From a virus, in IMG/VR virus record IMGVR_UViG_3300033153_005718, positions 1-30,850 of that record: DNA of 30,850 bases; one strand, 5' to 3'. Positions 24,792 through 30,850 of this stretch are shown here, piece after piece. Position numbers and translations under genes: made by a program. Position 1 is the first letter of the stretch. Each line of letters begins with the position of its first letter. Under the pieces are notes generated by a model that searched no databases, had not been told where the DNA came from, and saw only the letters and a list, made by a program, of their open reading frames with translations.

Positions 24792-25713
24792 ATAATATTG
24801 TCCCGTATTGCTTAAATTCAGCCGCAAATATGTCCACTTTTGTGCTTGGCCCTATGTATATTATTGCTTGGGCTTGTAATGGTGTTTTGCCTTTGTTTCC
24901 TTCTTTGTCTATGAACCTGATCCTGCTCCTGGGAAAACATATGACTCCGCATTGTTCTGCTAATTGCCTGAACCACTTTGTTTCTGTCGCATTGTTCACC
25001 AGGATGATGGCTTCTTCTACTGTTCCGCTTGTTATGCTTTCTGCTAGTTTCTGACAGAATTGCGCGATTAATGGCTGTGAATAAGGTGGGTTCATCCATA
25101 TTCTCCCGCCCCACTCCCATAGCAGTCCGTCATCTTCTTCTGTGAAGTAGGCAATTGCTTGTACTATTTCGTTTGCTGTTTCTGAGGAGGCAGGATCTAG
25201 GTCGATCTCTCCCATTACTTTTCTTGCGGATTCTATATATGTTTTTGGGGTATACCATTCGTTTTCGCCACTGGCTTGACCTACGTGCGCCCCATTGATT
25301 GCTCGCAATACGCCAGCCTGAGACAACTCCTTTCCGCTGTCTTTCATGTCGTTTATTATCTTGTCAAATTTTTCTTCGGGAATGCTTGCCATTTTCTGCC
25401 ATCGGGACGACGACATCTTGCTGATGTTGTTATCTTCAAGCGCCTGGGCGTATTCGGAGATAGGTAACACGCTGTTACTTATCTTTTTCCCTGGCGGCTT
25501 CCCCCTCTCGTATTCCTCTAAAAATGTGCCTCCTTTTCTCTCGGCCCGTATCTGTACCTCTTTCGCTTCTTGGGCAACTTCTCCCATGTTTCTTGCTGTT
25601 GCTAATGCGTTTGCTGCCATTGCGGCATCCTTTATGTCTAATACGTCGACCATTTCACCGGCTTCTCTTAGAGCTAGTTTCATTCTGCTTATTGGTATTA
25701 GTTCTGTTGGCAT
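24781..25713 (-). CDS. DNA N6-adenine methyltransferase (Dam-like) with N-terminal helical domain
   Basis: Residues about 150-305 are a phage-type Dam methyltransferase: NEWYTPKTYIESARKVMG, the SAM-binding region DLDPASSETAN (from 171) and the catalytic motif NPPY (208-211), which accepts the target adenine. The first about 150 residues are a helical, charged domain (RAERKGGTFLEEYERGKPPG) often fused to such enzymes in phages and genomic islands, possibly a target-binding or partner module. AAGGGG precedes the ATG. It is the first gene after a strong terminator, so its transcription may rely on read-through or on its own weak promoter. It could protect phage DNA from host restriction. Confidence 0.8.
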   Translation of the reverse strand: MPTELIPISRMKLALREAGEMVDVLDIKDAAMAANALATARNMGEVAQEAKEVQIRAERKGGTFLEEYERGKPPGKKISNSVLPISEYAQALEDNNISKMSSSRWQKMASIPEEKFDKIINDMKDSGKELSQAGVLRAINGAHVGQASGENEWYTPKTYIESARKVMGEIDLDPASSETANEIVQAIAYFTEEDDGLLWEWGGRIWMNPPYSQPLIAQFCQKLAESITSGTVEEAIILVNNATETKWFRQLAEQCGVICFPRSRIRFIDKEGNKGKTPLQAQAIIYIGPSTKVDIFAAEFKQYGTILYAR

Positions 25714-25731
25714 TTTGCCCCTTATAATAAA

Positions 25732-25761
25732 AAACGCCTTCTCTTGGCTGAGAAGGCGTTT
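25732..25761 (-). terminator. Strong rho-independent terminator on the minus strand
   Basis: A perfect 12-bp stem AAACGCCTTCTC / GAGAAGGCGTTT with loop AGCCAA is followed on the minus strand by TTTTTTATT. This is a textbook intrinsic terminator closing the small-gene operon. The next gene (25713) then needs read-through or its own promoter. Confidence 0.85.
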
Positions 25762-25836
25762 GTGTTACAATTTCGTTAGTGACCGTGTCTCAGCGGTTGC
25801 TCGTTCCCCGGCTGTTTGTGCAGTGCGGGGTTTTTT
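25734..25836 (+). ncRNA. Candidate plus-strand small RNA
   Basis: On the plus strand a perfect TATAAT (25723-25728) lies just before a hairpin, then a 44-base linker, then a strong hairpin CCCCG (25806-25810) to CGGGG (25826-25830) with TTTTTT (25831-25836). The inner part of the second hairpin pairs well on the plus strand (including a G-U pair) and would be C-A mismatched on the minus strand, so it is a plus-strand terminator. There is no plus-strand gene before it, hence a roughly 100-base RNA is suggested. No good -35 box is visible, which weakens the promoter side. Confidence 0.4.
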
Positions 25837-25855
25837 GATCAACGAGAGTATATCA

Positions 25856-26080
25856 CTACGTCTCTTTCTTGGCTAACTGCAACAACACTTGCCCCCGCTG
25901 CACATCGTTTATATGCACCACCTCCTCCCATTCCTCTTTGTAGTCTTTTACCCAATATGCGATGAGGTCGTTGAGCGATACTAATACAATTTTGACTTCA
26001 ATCCTGATCTCAGGATCGCTTCCTGTTATTTCCGCTTCGCCTCGCTCTCCTATCTCGTATGTTGGTTTTGACTCACTCAT
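25856..26080 (-). CDS. Small acidic hypothetical protein
   Basis: This 74-residue protein starts MSESKPTYEIGERGEAEITG and has strand-like and helix-like parts (IEVKIVLVSLNDLIAYWVKD, EEVVHINDVQRGQVLLQL). It has no recognised motif. It starts 8 bases inside the end of the upstream coiled-coil gene and is the last gene before the terminator. Function unknown. Confidence 0.65.
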   Translation of the reverse strand: MSESKPTYEIGERGEAEITGSDPEIRIEVKIVLVSLNDLIAYWVKDYKEEWEEVVHINDVQRGQVLLQLAKKET

Positions 26081-26297
26081 CTGCTAGGTACTCCGCTTTC
26101 TCTGAACATTCAAGGAACAGCCACTCCTCTTTTGTGTTTAATCTTTCTAACCTGCTGACTTTTTCGCGGAGTTTTTCGATCTCTTCTTTTAGCTCTTGCT
26201 CTTTCGAGGAGGACACCCGCTTTGCTTTTTCCAATTCCTTTTCTAACCACTTTATGTAGTTGACGGTTTTTGCGAAGCCTGATTCTTCGTTGCTCAT
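26073..26297 (-). CDS. Small coiled-coil protein, paralogue of the next upstream gene
   Basis: This 74-residue protein is nearly all charged helix (IKWLEKELEKAKRVSSSKEQ, ELKEEIEKLREKVSRLERLN) with hydrophobic residues at heptad spacing, so a coiled coil is likely. It shares the start MS(N)E, the IKWLEE-type segment and the SKEQEL/LRE segment with its upstream neighbour, so the two look like diverged tandem paralogues. It may form homo- or hetero-oligomers with that neighbour. No known family. Confidence 0.7.
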   Translation of the reverse strand: MSNEESGFAKTVNYIKWLEKELEKAKRVSSSKEQELKEEIEKLREKVSRLERLNTKEEWLFLECSEKAEYLADE

Positions 26298-26310
26298 TTA
26301 TACCTCTCTC

Positions 26311-26565
26311 TTAACTGTCATAATATCGCCCATGCTCCACGTACATTAAGCCGGCCTCTACCATACGCTCACATAGGTTATGGTGATCTTCTCTTAATGA
26401 TTTTAGCTCGTCTAGTATTTCTTGCTCTTTTGGGGAGAGTAAGGCCCGGCACAGGAGTAGCTTCTTGTTTATGGCTGCGTTTTCTGCGCTGAGGTTCTCG
26501 ACTCGCTCTTCTAACCATTTTATGTGGGGTGGGAAATCATGGAATGTTGGTTCTTGCTCACTCAT
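26311..26565 (-). CDS. Small coiled-coil protein
   Basis: This 84-residue protein (MSEQEPTFHDFPPHIKWLEE) has the helix RVENLSAENAAINKKLLLC and a second helix SPKEQEILDELKSLREDHHN. It pairs with the next gene as a likely paralogue (shared IKWLE and KEQEI/L...LRE segments). It starts by a TAATG overlap with the gene upstream, preceded by GAGGAAAG. Two cysteines (LLLCRALL, NLCERM) have no clear metal-binding spacing. Function unknown. Confidence 0.7.
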   Translation of the reverse strand: MSEQEPTFHDFPPHIKWLEERVENLSAENAAINKKLLLCRALLSPKEQEILDELKSLREDHHNLCERMVEAGLMYVEHGRYYDS

Positions 26566-26810
26566 TACTCTTTCCTCGCGGTAGACTCGGCGCTCGCTAT
26601 GATCGCCTGCATCTCTGCTTTCTCTGTCACGCTGTCGTCAGCAATACGGTTTAGCTTCTCGGCGCCATCTTCTACGGCCGCACGGTTGCTGCTTTTTGCT
26701 ATTACCCGTATGCCGGTCTTGAAATCGAATAAGGTCCACTTGTTGCCCCATTCCCGAACTGCCCTAAACCTGGGCTTGTCGTTGTGGATCGCTCCGTACT
26801 TGTCGTTCAT
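26565..26810 (-). CDS. Small hypothetical protein
   Basis: This 81-residue protein (MNDKYGAIHNDKPRFRAVRE) has basic and aromatic residues (WGNKWTLFDFKTGIRVIAKS) that suggest a small beta-rich nucleic-acid- or protein-binding fold, but no motif is recognised. It overlaps the previous gene by 4 bases (ATGA) and the next by 1 base (TAATG). It is part of a compact block of five very small genes. Function unknown. Confidence 0.65.
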   Translation of the reverse strand: MNDKYGAIHNDKPRFRAVREWGNKWTLFDFKTGIRVIAKSSNRAAVEDGAEKLNRIADDSVTEKAEMQAIIASAESTARKE

Positions 26811-26986
26811 AGTTTCTCCTGGATGATCTTCGCGGCGCTGATTAAGCCGGCTATCCGACCTTCGTTGAAAATTCCGGTTACTCTATCCCCTTCCCGCCTG
26901 GCGCTTTTGGCTTTGTTTTTGCTGTCATTGATCTCTTTGCTGATCTTCCAAAGTTGGTTCTCGCTGGTTTCTTTTGCGCTGCTCAT
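26807..26986 (-). CDS. Small helical hypothetical protein
   Basis: The 59-residue protein (MSSAKETSENQLWKISKEIN) is basic and helical (SKNKAKSARREGDRVTG) with a hydrophobic end (GLISAAKIIQEKL). I chose ATG at 26986, which overlaps the methyltransferase stop as ATGA and has a GGAG-rich site upstream; a longer frame to 27022 is less well supported. It is adjacent to the methyltransferase and co-translated with it, so a partner role is possible but not shown. Confidence 0.6.
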   Translation of the reverse strand: MSSAKETSENQLWKISKEINDSKNKAKSARREGDRVTGIFNEGRIAGLISAAKIIQEKL

Positions 26987-27696
26987 AGTAGCCCTCTCTC
27001 CTTCATTGATAAAAGATGCCACGGTATGTCTATGCTCCCGCCAAGTTTTAGGAATGCCGTGGCAAATGTCTCTGTGTTATCACCAAAGTATGTGACCATG
27101 CTCGCTTTGCTTACGCCTTTGGCTACTTTTCCCGATTCTCCGTCTATATAATTTATCCGCACGTCAGGCTTCCACCTGGGATACTCTTTTAATATGTTGC
27201 CCCATCCTGTGCTTTCGCTGGCGAAGGTTAGCATTAATCCTTCGACGATCTCGCCTGTTCTCCAGGCATACTCCATTCTGCTTACCCATTCTAATATGCC
27301 CGGCCGGAACTGTAGGATGTGGTAATCTCTTTTCTGACACCTTTTCTTGTAACAGCTAAAGTTCCCGTCTTTGTTCACGTTGCAGGCGCTCTCGCCTTGC
27401 CCGAATGGTGGGTTGAGCCACACACGCCCTTCCCAGTCTTTTGTCAGTCCGTCTTGCCCTCTATACCTGCGATAGAATCTTGCGTCGCCTGACCATCTTG
27501 GATTGATTGGTACTTCTTCGTAGCCAGGTTCGAGATAGCTTCTTCTCGCTCCAATTCGCAGGTTCGCTTTTTCGCTGGTGGCCGGGTCGAGATCGATCTC
27601 CCCTCCGAATAATTCTTTGGCTGCTTCTATGATGTCCATTGGTGTCCACCACTCGACGTTCCCGCTGCTTTGGTTGATTAGTTCGTGATTTTCCAT
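26983..27696 (-). CDS. DNA N6-adenine methyltransferase (Dam-like) with cysteine-rich insert
   Basis: The 237-residue protein is a second phage Dam-type enzyme: VEWWTPMDIIEAAKELFG, the SAM-binding DLDPATSEKAN (from residue 35) and NPPF (95-98) in the catalytic loop. Just after the catalytic loop it has an insert with Cys105, Cys115, Cys120 and His126, which looks like a zinc-binding or zinc-ribbon-like module. I chose ATG at 27696 because AAGGAG is 6 bases upstream; the earlier ATG abuts the site. It likely methylates adenine to protect phage DNA or mark it. The insert is uncommon for the family as I know it. Confidence 0.8.
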   Translation of the reverse strand: MENHELINQSSGNVEWWTPMDIIEAAKELFGGEIDLDPATSEKANLRIGARRSYLEPGYEEVPINPRWSGDARFYRRYRGQDGLTKDWEGRVWLNPPFGQGESACNVNKDGNFSCYKKRCQKRDYHILQFRPGILEWVSRMEYAWRTGEIVEGLMLTFASESTGWGNILKEYPRWKPDVRINYIDGESGKVAKGVSKASMVTYFGDNTETFATAFLKLGGSIDIPWHLLSMKERGLL

Positions 27697-27706
27697 GCTC
27701 ATCTCC

Positions 27707-27916
27707 TTACCAGAACCAAGCTGGCTTTACTTCTCCACACTTGCTGCACATCCATCCTACAAGTTTTACTTCTCCTAGTCCGTTGGTTAGGAATTTCCCT
27801 TCGCTAATAAATCGCCCGCACTTAGGACAACGCCTGAATACGTACCCCAGGCCATTTCCTCCGCAGTCAAAACAGACTAATGCCTCTCTCTTCCCCCATT
27901 CGTAATCAACTGGCAT
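27707..27916 (-). CDS. Small zinc-ribbon protein
   Basis: This 69-residue protein (MPVDYEWGKREALVCFDCGG) has three CxxC pairs: Cys15/18, Cys30/33 and Cys57/60. Two or more zinc sites are likely. A longer frame to 28186 exists but has no ribosome site at its start; GAGGT lies 4-6 bases before the chosen ATG. It starts 2 bases after the previous stop, so the two genes are coupled. Such ribbons bind DNA, RNA or partner proteins; which one is unknown. Confidence 0.7.
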   Translation of the reverse strand: MPVDYEWGKREALVCFDCGGNGLGYVFRRCPKCGRFISEGKFLTNGLGEVKLVGWMCSKCGEVKPAWFW

Positions 27917-27918
27917 CG

Positions 27919-28161
27919 CTACCTCTTCGGCGTGAGCCAATCTGCATAGACCCAGCCGTCTGCTATGCCCTTCTCGTGACATTCGGTTTTTTGTACTACT
28001 CCGGTAATGTTCCCATAATCGTCTTTGAGGATGGATAGATCGCAGATGTATCGCCGCTGCTCTCCTAGTGGATCGCTGCTGGCCCGAACATACACGCGCA
28101 TGGGATGATACTCTTGCCCGCAGTAGTAACATTTGTCGATTTCTGCTGCCGCTTTTTTCAT
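27919..28161 (-). CDS. Small cysteine-containing protein
   Basis: This 80-residue protein (MKKAAAEIDKCYYCGQEYHP) has a CxxC pair at 11/14, further cysteines near 40 (YICDLS) and 61 (TECHEK), and three histidines, and may bind one zinc. The segment VRASSDPLGEQRRYICD is polar. It has an AAGGGG ribosome site and its own promoter 48 bases upstream (28209-28236), so it opens the accessory operon. Function unknown. Confidence 0.65.
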   Translation of the reverse strand: MKKAAAEIDKCYYCGQEYHPMRVYVRASSDPLGEQRRYICDLSILKDDYGNITGVVQKTECHEKGIADGWVYADWLTPKR

Positions 28162-28208
28162 GCTGTTTCCCCTTTATTTGCTCCACTCCTGCTCAGGAAT
28201 GTCCTTAG

Positions 28209-28236
28209 ATTATACCATAGAATACGTACTGGGCAA
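28209..28236 (-). promoter_or_regulatory. Sigma-70-type promoter opening the accessory operon
   Basis: On the minus strand TTGCCC (28231-28236) and a perfect TATAAT (28209-28214) are separated by 16 bases. It lies right after the stop of the 310-residue gene and drives the zinc-ribbon, methyltransferase and coiled-coil genes to the terminator at 25732-25761. Confidence 0.65.
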
Positions 28237-29169
28237 CTAATCCGCAGATTCTTTGTTGCCTCCCGGAAGCTTTTGATCGTCGCTCGCTTCTGCCTGATCT
28301 AAGATAACAACTGGACGGCCGTTTTCCGTACCTGGCGCTGCTCCCAATTCGTCCCAACTGCTGAGCTGACTGGTTGCTTTTTCCATTAGCTGAGCGACTT
28401 GCCCTTCGCTTAGTTCCGCTTTTATGTTGATGTTGGTATTTACAGAGCCTTTTGCGGCGGTGGATCGGTCTGCGGCTTGCATGATGTCTCGCGCCGCTTG
28501 CAGCTGCACCCACGGATTTGGATGCTCTAGTAATGTGGTCCTGACTTCTGCGGCCCGACCTGCGCTTGTCCGGGTGATTCGCGTCGCTTTCCTGATCTCG
28601 CTTAATTCATGGTCCAGAACCTCGCTCTCCATTAGGCTGTAGATCTCGTCGTAGATGCTGCGGATCTTGGGTTTCATCATCCACTGTTCCCAGGCTACCC
28701 GGCTTGAGGTAATGGCTAGGTCAAAGACTTGTTTCCTTGGCTTGCTTAGGTAATCTGCGGTAACTACGAGTAGGATGGTCCTTTTCATGACGAGCATTTG
28801 TAGGTTTTTTACTTTCCAGGTGTCTATCCTGTCTAATATTGGCTTGGTCTTTGCTAACCACCTGATGTGATGCTCGGTTATCCCTTCTTCTATGGCGGTT
28901 TTTTGTACCCACTTGGTCATTTCGCTGAAATCTTCGTGCTTGGGCTTGCCTAGACTCCTGGCAAACCATTCCATTGGCCCCTCATCTTTCCCTTTTGCCT
29001 CTGGTAGCTCTACTTCTGCGAATTCTGCGGCCGGACCTTGCTGTATCTGGTGACTCTTTTCGTGCCACCATTTCTTTTCTCGCGTTCTGGCTTCTTTTTC
29101 TGCTTCGATGTCAGGGGGATCTGTCCTTCTGTTTCGCCTGGTGTTGCTGCTGCTGCTTTCTGCGCTCAT
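28237..29169 (-). CDS. Possible small terminase
   Basis: This 310-residue protein is charged and helical. The start has a Ser/Arg/Asp-rich tail (about 1-35), the middle has EEGITEHHIRWLAKTKPILD and LVMKRTILLVVTADYLSK, and the C-terminal part has WVQLQAARDIMQAADRSTAA followed by a Ser/Asn-rich and acidic tail. The QLQAARDIM..A segment followed by a short beta tail resembles small terminase or DNA-packaging proteins in which ordered helices recognise DNA. A strong AAGGAGG precedes the ATG. It is separated from the large terminase by the accessory genes, which is unusual but seen. No HTH motif is obvious, so the call is tentative. Confidence 0.5.
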   Translation of the reverse strand: MSAESSSSNTRRNRRTDPPDIEAEKEARTREKKWWHEKSHQIQQGPAAEFAEVELPEAKGKDEGPMEWFARSLGKPKHEDFSEMTKWVQKTAIEEGITEHHIRWLAKTKPILDRIDTWKVKNLQMLVMKRTILLVVTADYLSKPRKQVFDLAITSSRVAWEQWMMKPKIRSIYDEIYSLMESEVLDHELSEIRKATRITRTSAGRAAEVRTTLLEHPNPWVQLQAARDIMQAADRSTAAKGSVNTNINIKAELSEGQVAQLMEKATSQLSSWDELGAAPGTENGRPVVILDQAEASDDQKLPGGNKESAD

Positions 29170-29257
29170 TGGTTGCCTCCTTCGGCGGCCGTTTTCTTAT
29201 GGGATCTGCTTCGTTGTTTATATTACCACGTTTTATTCAGGCTATCCGTACTGCTTA

Positions 29258-29285
29258 ATGACAGAGGAGGGGGATCTGGTATAAT
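29258..29285 (+). promoter_or_regulatory. Sigma-70-type promoter for the HNH gene
   Basis: ATGACA (29258-29263, 5 of 6 to TTGACA) and a perfect TATAAT (29280-29285) lie 16 bases apart on the plus strand, about 75 bases before the HNH gene. The spacer contains GAGGGGGAT, also found before the next candidate promoter at 30049-30078. Confidence 0.65.
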
Positions 29286-29302
29286 AATGAGGTCTTTATC
29301 GT

Positions 29303-29333
29303 GCGGTTCGCGCTGCTGGAAACAGCCAACCGC
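29303..29333 (+). promoter_or_regulatory. Leader hairpin before the HNH gene
   Basis: GCGGTT (29303-29308) pairs with AACCGC (29328-29333) and inside it GCTG (29312-29315) with CAGC (29323-29326). It lies in the 5' leader, 15 bases before the GGAGGT site, and could tune translation of the HNH gene. Confidence 0.45.
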
Positions 29334-29359
29334 TCTACAGCCTGACTTGGAGGTGCAGC

Positions 29360-30055
29360 TTGATTCAAGACTCTATCATCAATCCAAAACATTTCCACGG
29401 TAAACCTTGCAAGAAATGTGGGGCTACGCTTCGGTATAAGCGCAATCGTAGGTGTGTCGAATGTAAGAAGAAAGAAAACCATTGTTGGTCAGAAGGTAAT
29501 AGAGAAAGAACGCGAAGTAATAGTCGTCGTTATTATTATGCAAATTTAGAGGAGCGCCTTAAAAAAAATCGCGCTTATCGAAAAGCTAATCCTGGAAAGG
29601 ACCGTGAACAAAGGCGTCGATATCGTCAGGAAAATCGAGAAAGGATTCGGAAAATAAATCGTCGTTATTATTATGCAAATCCAGAGAAGGTTCGAGCAGG
29701 GGTCCGCCGATGGGGGCTGGCAAATCCAAATAGATTGCGTTTTTATAGCCAGCGGCGCCGTGCTCTAAAGTATACCGCAACGGTTGAAAACGTCATTGAT
29801 ACAAAAGTCTTTGCGCGTAACAAATGGACCTGCGGGATCTGTGATAAGCCTGTAGATCCAGACCTCAGGCATCCAGATCCGATGAGCGCAAGCCTTGATC
29901 ACATCATCCCGCTGTCAAGGGGTGGGGATCACTCTTATGCGAATACTCAATGTACACACCTGGTTTGTAACTTGAGGAAGCATAATAAATACGATGGTCC
30001 TAATCCTGACGGCTCTGATCGTTGGATGCAGCTAAGTCTCTTTGAAATTTGCTAG
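29360..30055 (+). CDS. HNH endonuclease with zinc ribbon and repeat region
   Basis: The 231-residue protein starts at TTG, supported by GGAGGT 5 bases upstream. It has an N-terminal zinc ribbon (Cys17/20, Cys32/35), a basic middle with repeats (NRERTRSNSRRYYYANLEER and NRERIRKINRRYYYANPEKV) and a C-terminal HNH nuclease domain: CGIC (158-161), LDHIIPLSRGGDHSYAN (His181, His191) and CNLRKHNK (Cys203, Asn204). HNH proteins are often free-standing homing enzymes in phages, or act in packaging. It is the only plus-strand gene, has its own promoter, and its composition (AT-rich repeats) differs from neighbours, so transfer is likely. Confidence 0.85.
   Translation: MIQDSIINPKHFHGKPCKKCGATLRYKRNRRCVECKKKENHCWSEGNRERTRSNSRRYYYANLEERLKKNRAYRKANPGKDREQRRRYRQENRERIRKINRRYYYANPEKVRAGVRRWGLANPNRLRFYSQRRRALKYTATVENVIDTKVFARNKWTCGICDKPVDPDLRHPDPMSASLDHIIPLSRGGDHSYANTQCTHLVCNLRKHNKYDGPNPDGSDRWMQLSLFEIC
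29524..29680 (+). repeat. 22-bp direct repeat inside the HNH gene
   Basis: The same 22-bp word occurs at 29524-29545 and 29659-29680, encoding RRYYYAN plus part of the next residue. The spacing of 135 bases keeps frame (45 codons). It marks a duplicated NRER...RRYYYAN-type unit. Confidence 0.8.
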
Positions 30056-30078
30056 GGGAGGGGGATTAGAAATATATT
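30049..30078 (+). promoter_or_regulatory. Candidate promoter into the hairpin region
   Basis: TTGCTA (30049-30054) and TATATT (30073-30078) are 18 bases apart on the plus strand, overlapping the end of the HNH gene. The spacer contains the same GAGGGGGAT word as the HNH promoter. It would start a transcript entering the gene-free hairpin field. Confidence 0.4.
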
Positions 30079-30850
30079 TTAGACTTTCTTCGCCTTTCCT
30101 CCTTATTCCAAGTCTCTTTTACTAACTGTCGGTGTGCCTGTCGGGTTCCCTTATAGGGTTGCTTCGGTGTCGTATCCTCTCTTGGTTGAGGAGGGATTTT
30201 CTAGGGAGTCCCCTAGCGTAAGCTTTCGATGACCTCTCCTAAGCCGGCGCACCGGCTACGACCGGCACTCCGGCCGGTCGTCACGTATCTTATCTGTATC
30301 TTAGTCTCTATATCTATTCAGATATAGAGACGGCATCAGCTTCCATGCTATCACATGCTCGCAGATGCCCACACCACACGGCCGTCACGTATGTATAGTC
30401 CGTGTGGTGTGTATGTGTGTAGTGGGGAAACCTCGTCGTTTTGTGTTACCTAAAGGTAACAGTCACTCCTCGGTTTCCCCACTGGGGGGGGGTGTGTGTA
30501 TGTAGTGTGTAGGTATGTGATACCTACTTCCGGCCGCAGCGAAGCACCGGCTCCACGGTCCCCCATAATTTTGGGAGAGCATGAAGCCGGTGCTTGCATG
30601 AGCGTGCACGTGTGGGGTGGGGGATGTATCCGTATGTATAGTGATGGCATGTGCCCTTCGGCTTGCCTCCGACGGGCGGTCCCGATCGGCATCGGGTTCG
30701 CCTTCGCCCCGGCCGTGAAGGGATGCCCCTGCATGATAAAGCATGTGGTGTACACGTGTGTGCATGGTGGTGCATGTGTCAGATACCCAGGGGTGACGGG
30801 GGTCCACAGGTGTGCCGGGGGCATATACATATATATGCACAATGCAGAAT
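30079..30850 (+). ncRNA. Gene-free hairpin field, candidate large structured RNA
   Basis: No convincing gene is seen. Perfect stems include: 6 bp at 30242-30257, 8 bp at 30259-30280, 12 bp at 30304-30331, 12 bp at 30370-30411, 12 bp at 30421-30483 with an inner 7-bp stem (30444-30461), 7 bp at 30509-30527, 11 bp at 30542-30595, 6 bp at 30681-30696 and 7 bp at 30821-30838. An outer helix GGCAT/CCCTTC (30646-30659) with GAAGGG/ATGCC (30717-30727) encloses the 30681 stem, and the surrounding pairs include G-U, which pair on plus-strand RNA only. Large phage RNAs such as GOLLD or ROOL have this look; a replication origin is the alternative. The strand and identity are inferred. Confidence 0.45.

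Noticed and set aside
25796-25840. tRNA-like sequence near the plus-strand terminator
   Set aside because: Only the terminal hairpin forms; no T-arm or D-arm pattern is present.
27919-28186. Longer 159-codon version of the zinc-ribbon gene
   Set aside because: The extra 90 residues overlap the upstream gene in another frame, are arginine- and serine-rich shadow-like sequence and have no ribosome site; the ATG at 27916 has one.
30259-30411. CRISPR array or tRNA in the hairpin field
   Set aside because: Stems differ in sequence and there are no regular spacers; no cloverleaf with a CCA-type acceptor and anticodon loop was found.
30450-30842. Minus-strand frames of up to 130 codons in the right-end region
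   Set aside because: They are low-complexity (Thr, His, Pro, Cys rich), overlap in several frames, lack ribosome sites and sit on the hairpin field, so they are probably chance.

Overview
This window is part of the genome of a tailed double-stranded DNA bacteriophage, or of a prophage-derived contig. The gene set points to a long, non-contractile (siphovirus-type) tail: terminase, portal, scaffold, decoration and major capsid genes, head-tail joining genes, tail-tube proteins, frameshifted tail chaperones, a tape measure and a large tail-tip fibre protein, with no sheath gene. Almost every gene lies on the minus strand, so the late operon reads from right to left. Shine-Dalgarno sites and ATGA/TAATG-type overlaps are frequent, which fits a bacterial host. 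Nothing seen identifies the host. No integrase, repressor, polymerase, tRNA or CRISPR array was seen, so lifestyle cannot be judged.

Layout, right to left. (1) 30056-30850 has no convincing gene and is packed with perfect inverted repeats; it is a candidate large structured RNA or an origin-like region. (2) 29360-30055 is the only plus-strand gene, an HNH endonuclease with its own promoter. (3) 28237-29169 is a possible small terminase. (4) 25856-28161 holds small accessory genes (zinc-ribbon proteins, a Dam-type adenine methyltransferase, small coiled-coil proteins), ending at a strong minus-strand terminator. A candidate plus-strand small RNA overlaps this junction. (5) 24152-25713 holds a second Dam-type methyltransferase, a PD-(D/E)xK-like nuclease and a small protein. 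(6) 22564-24110 is a large terminase split into ATPase and nuclease reading frames. (7) 17387-22524 holds portal, scaffold-like, decoration, major capsid, a helix-hairpin-helix protein and connector genes. (8) 14604-17394 holds the tail-completion genes, two tandem tail-tube paralogues and the G/T tail chaperones joined by a canonical CCCAAAC slippery site. (9) 5701-14594 holds the tape measure, a Dit-like protein, a 1622-residue tail-tip/fibre protein and a small gene. (10) 1-5639 holds small accessory proteins, the lysis module (XhlA-like membrane protein, membrane-anchored Ig-like protein, holin, and a glycosidase plus M23 peptidase lysin) and a lectin-like fibre gene that runs off the left edge.

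How it works together: terminase packages DNA through the portal into a gpE/HK97-type capsid stabilised by a decoration protein. Connector genes join the head to a tail whose tube may be built from two closely related tube proteins, with length set by the tape measure. The tip fibre and edge-truncated lectin-like protein are the likely host-contact parts. Holin and bifunctional lysin would release progeny. The two methyltransferases may protect phage DNA. Besides standard phage genes, the window has a strongly over-represented palindrome (CGGCCG/ACGGCCGT), a dense hairpin field beside the HNH gene, and several tandem protein repeats.
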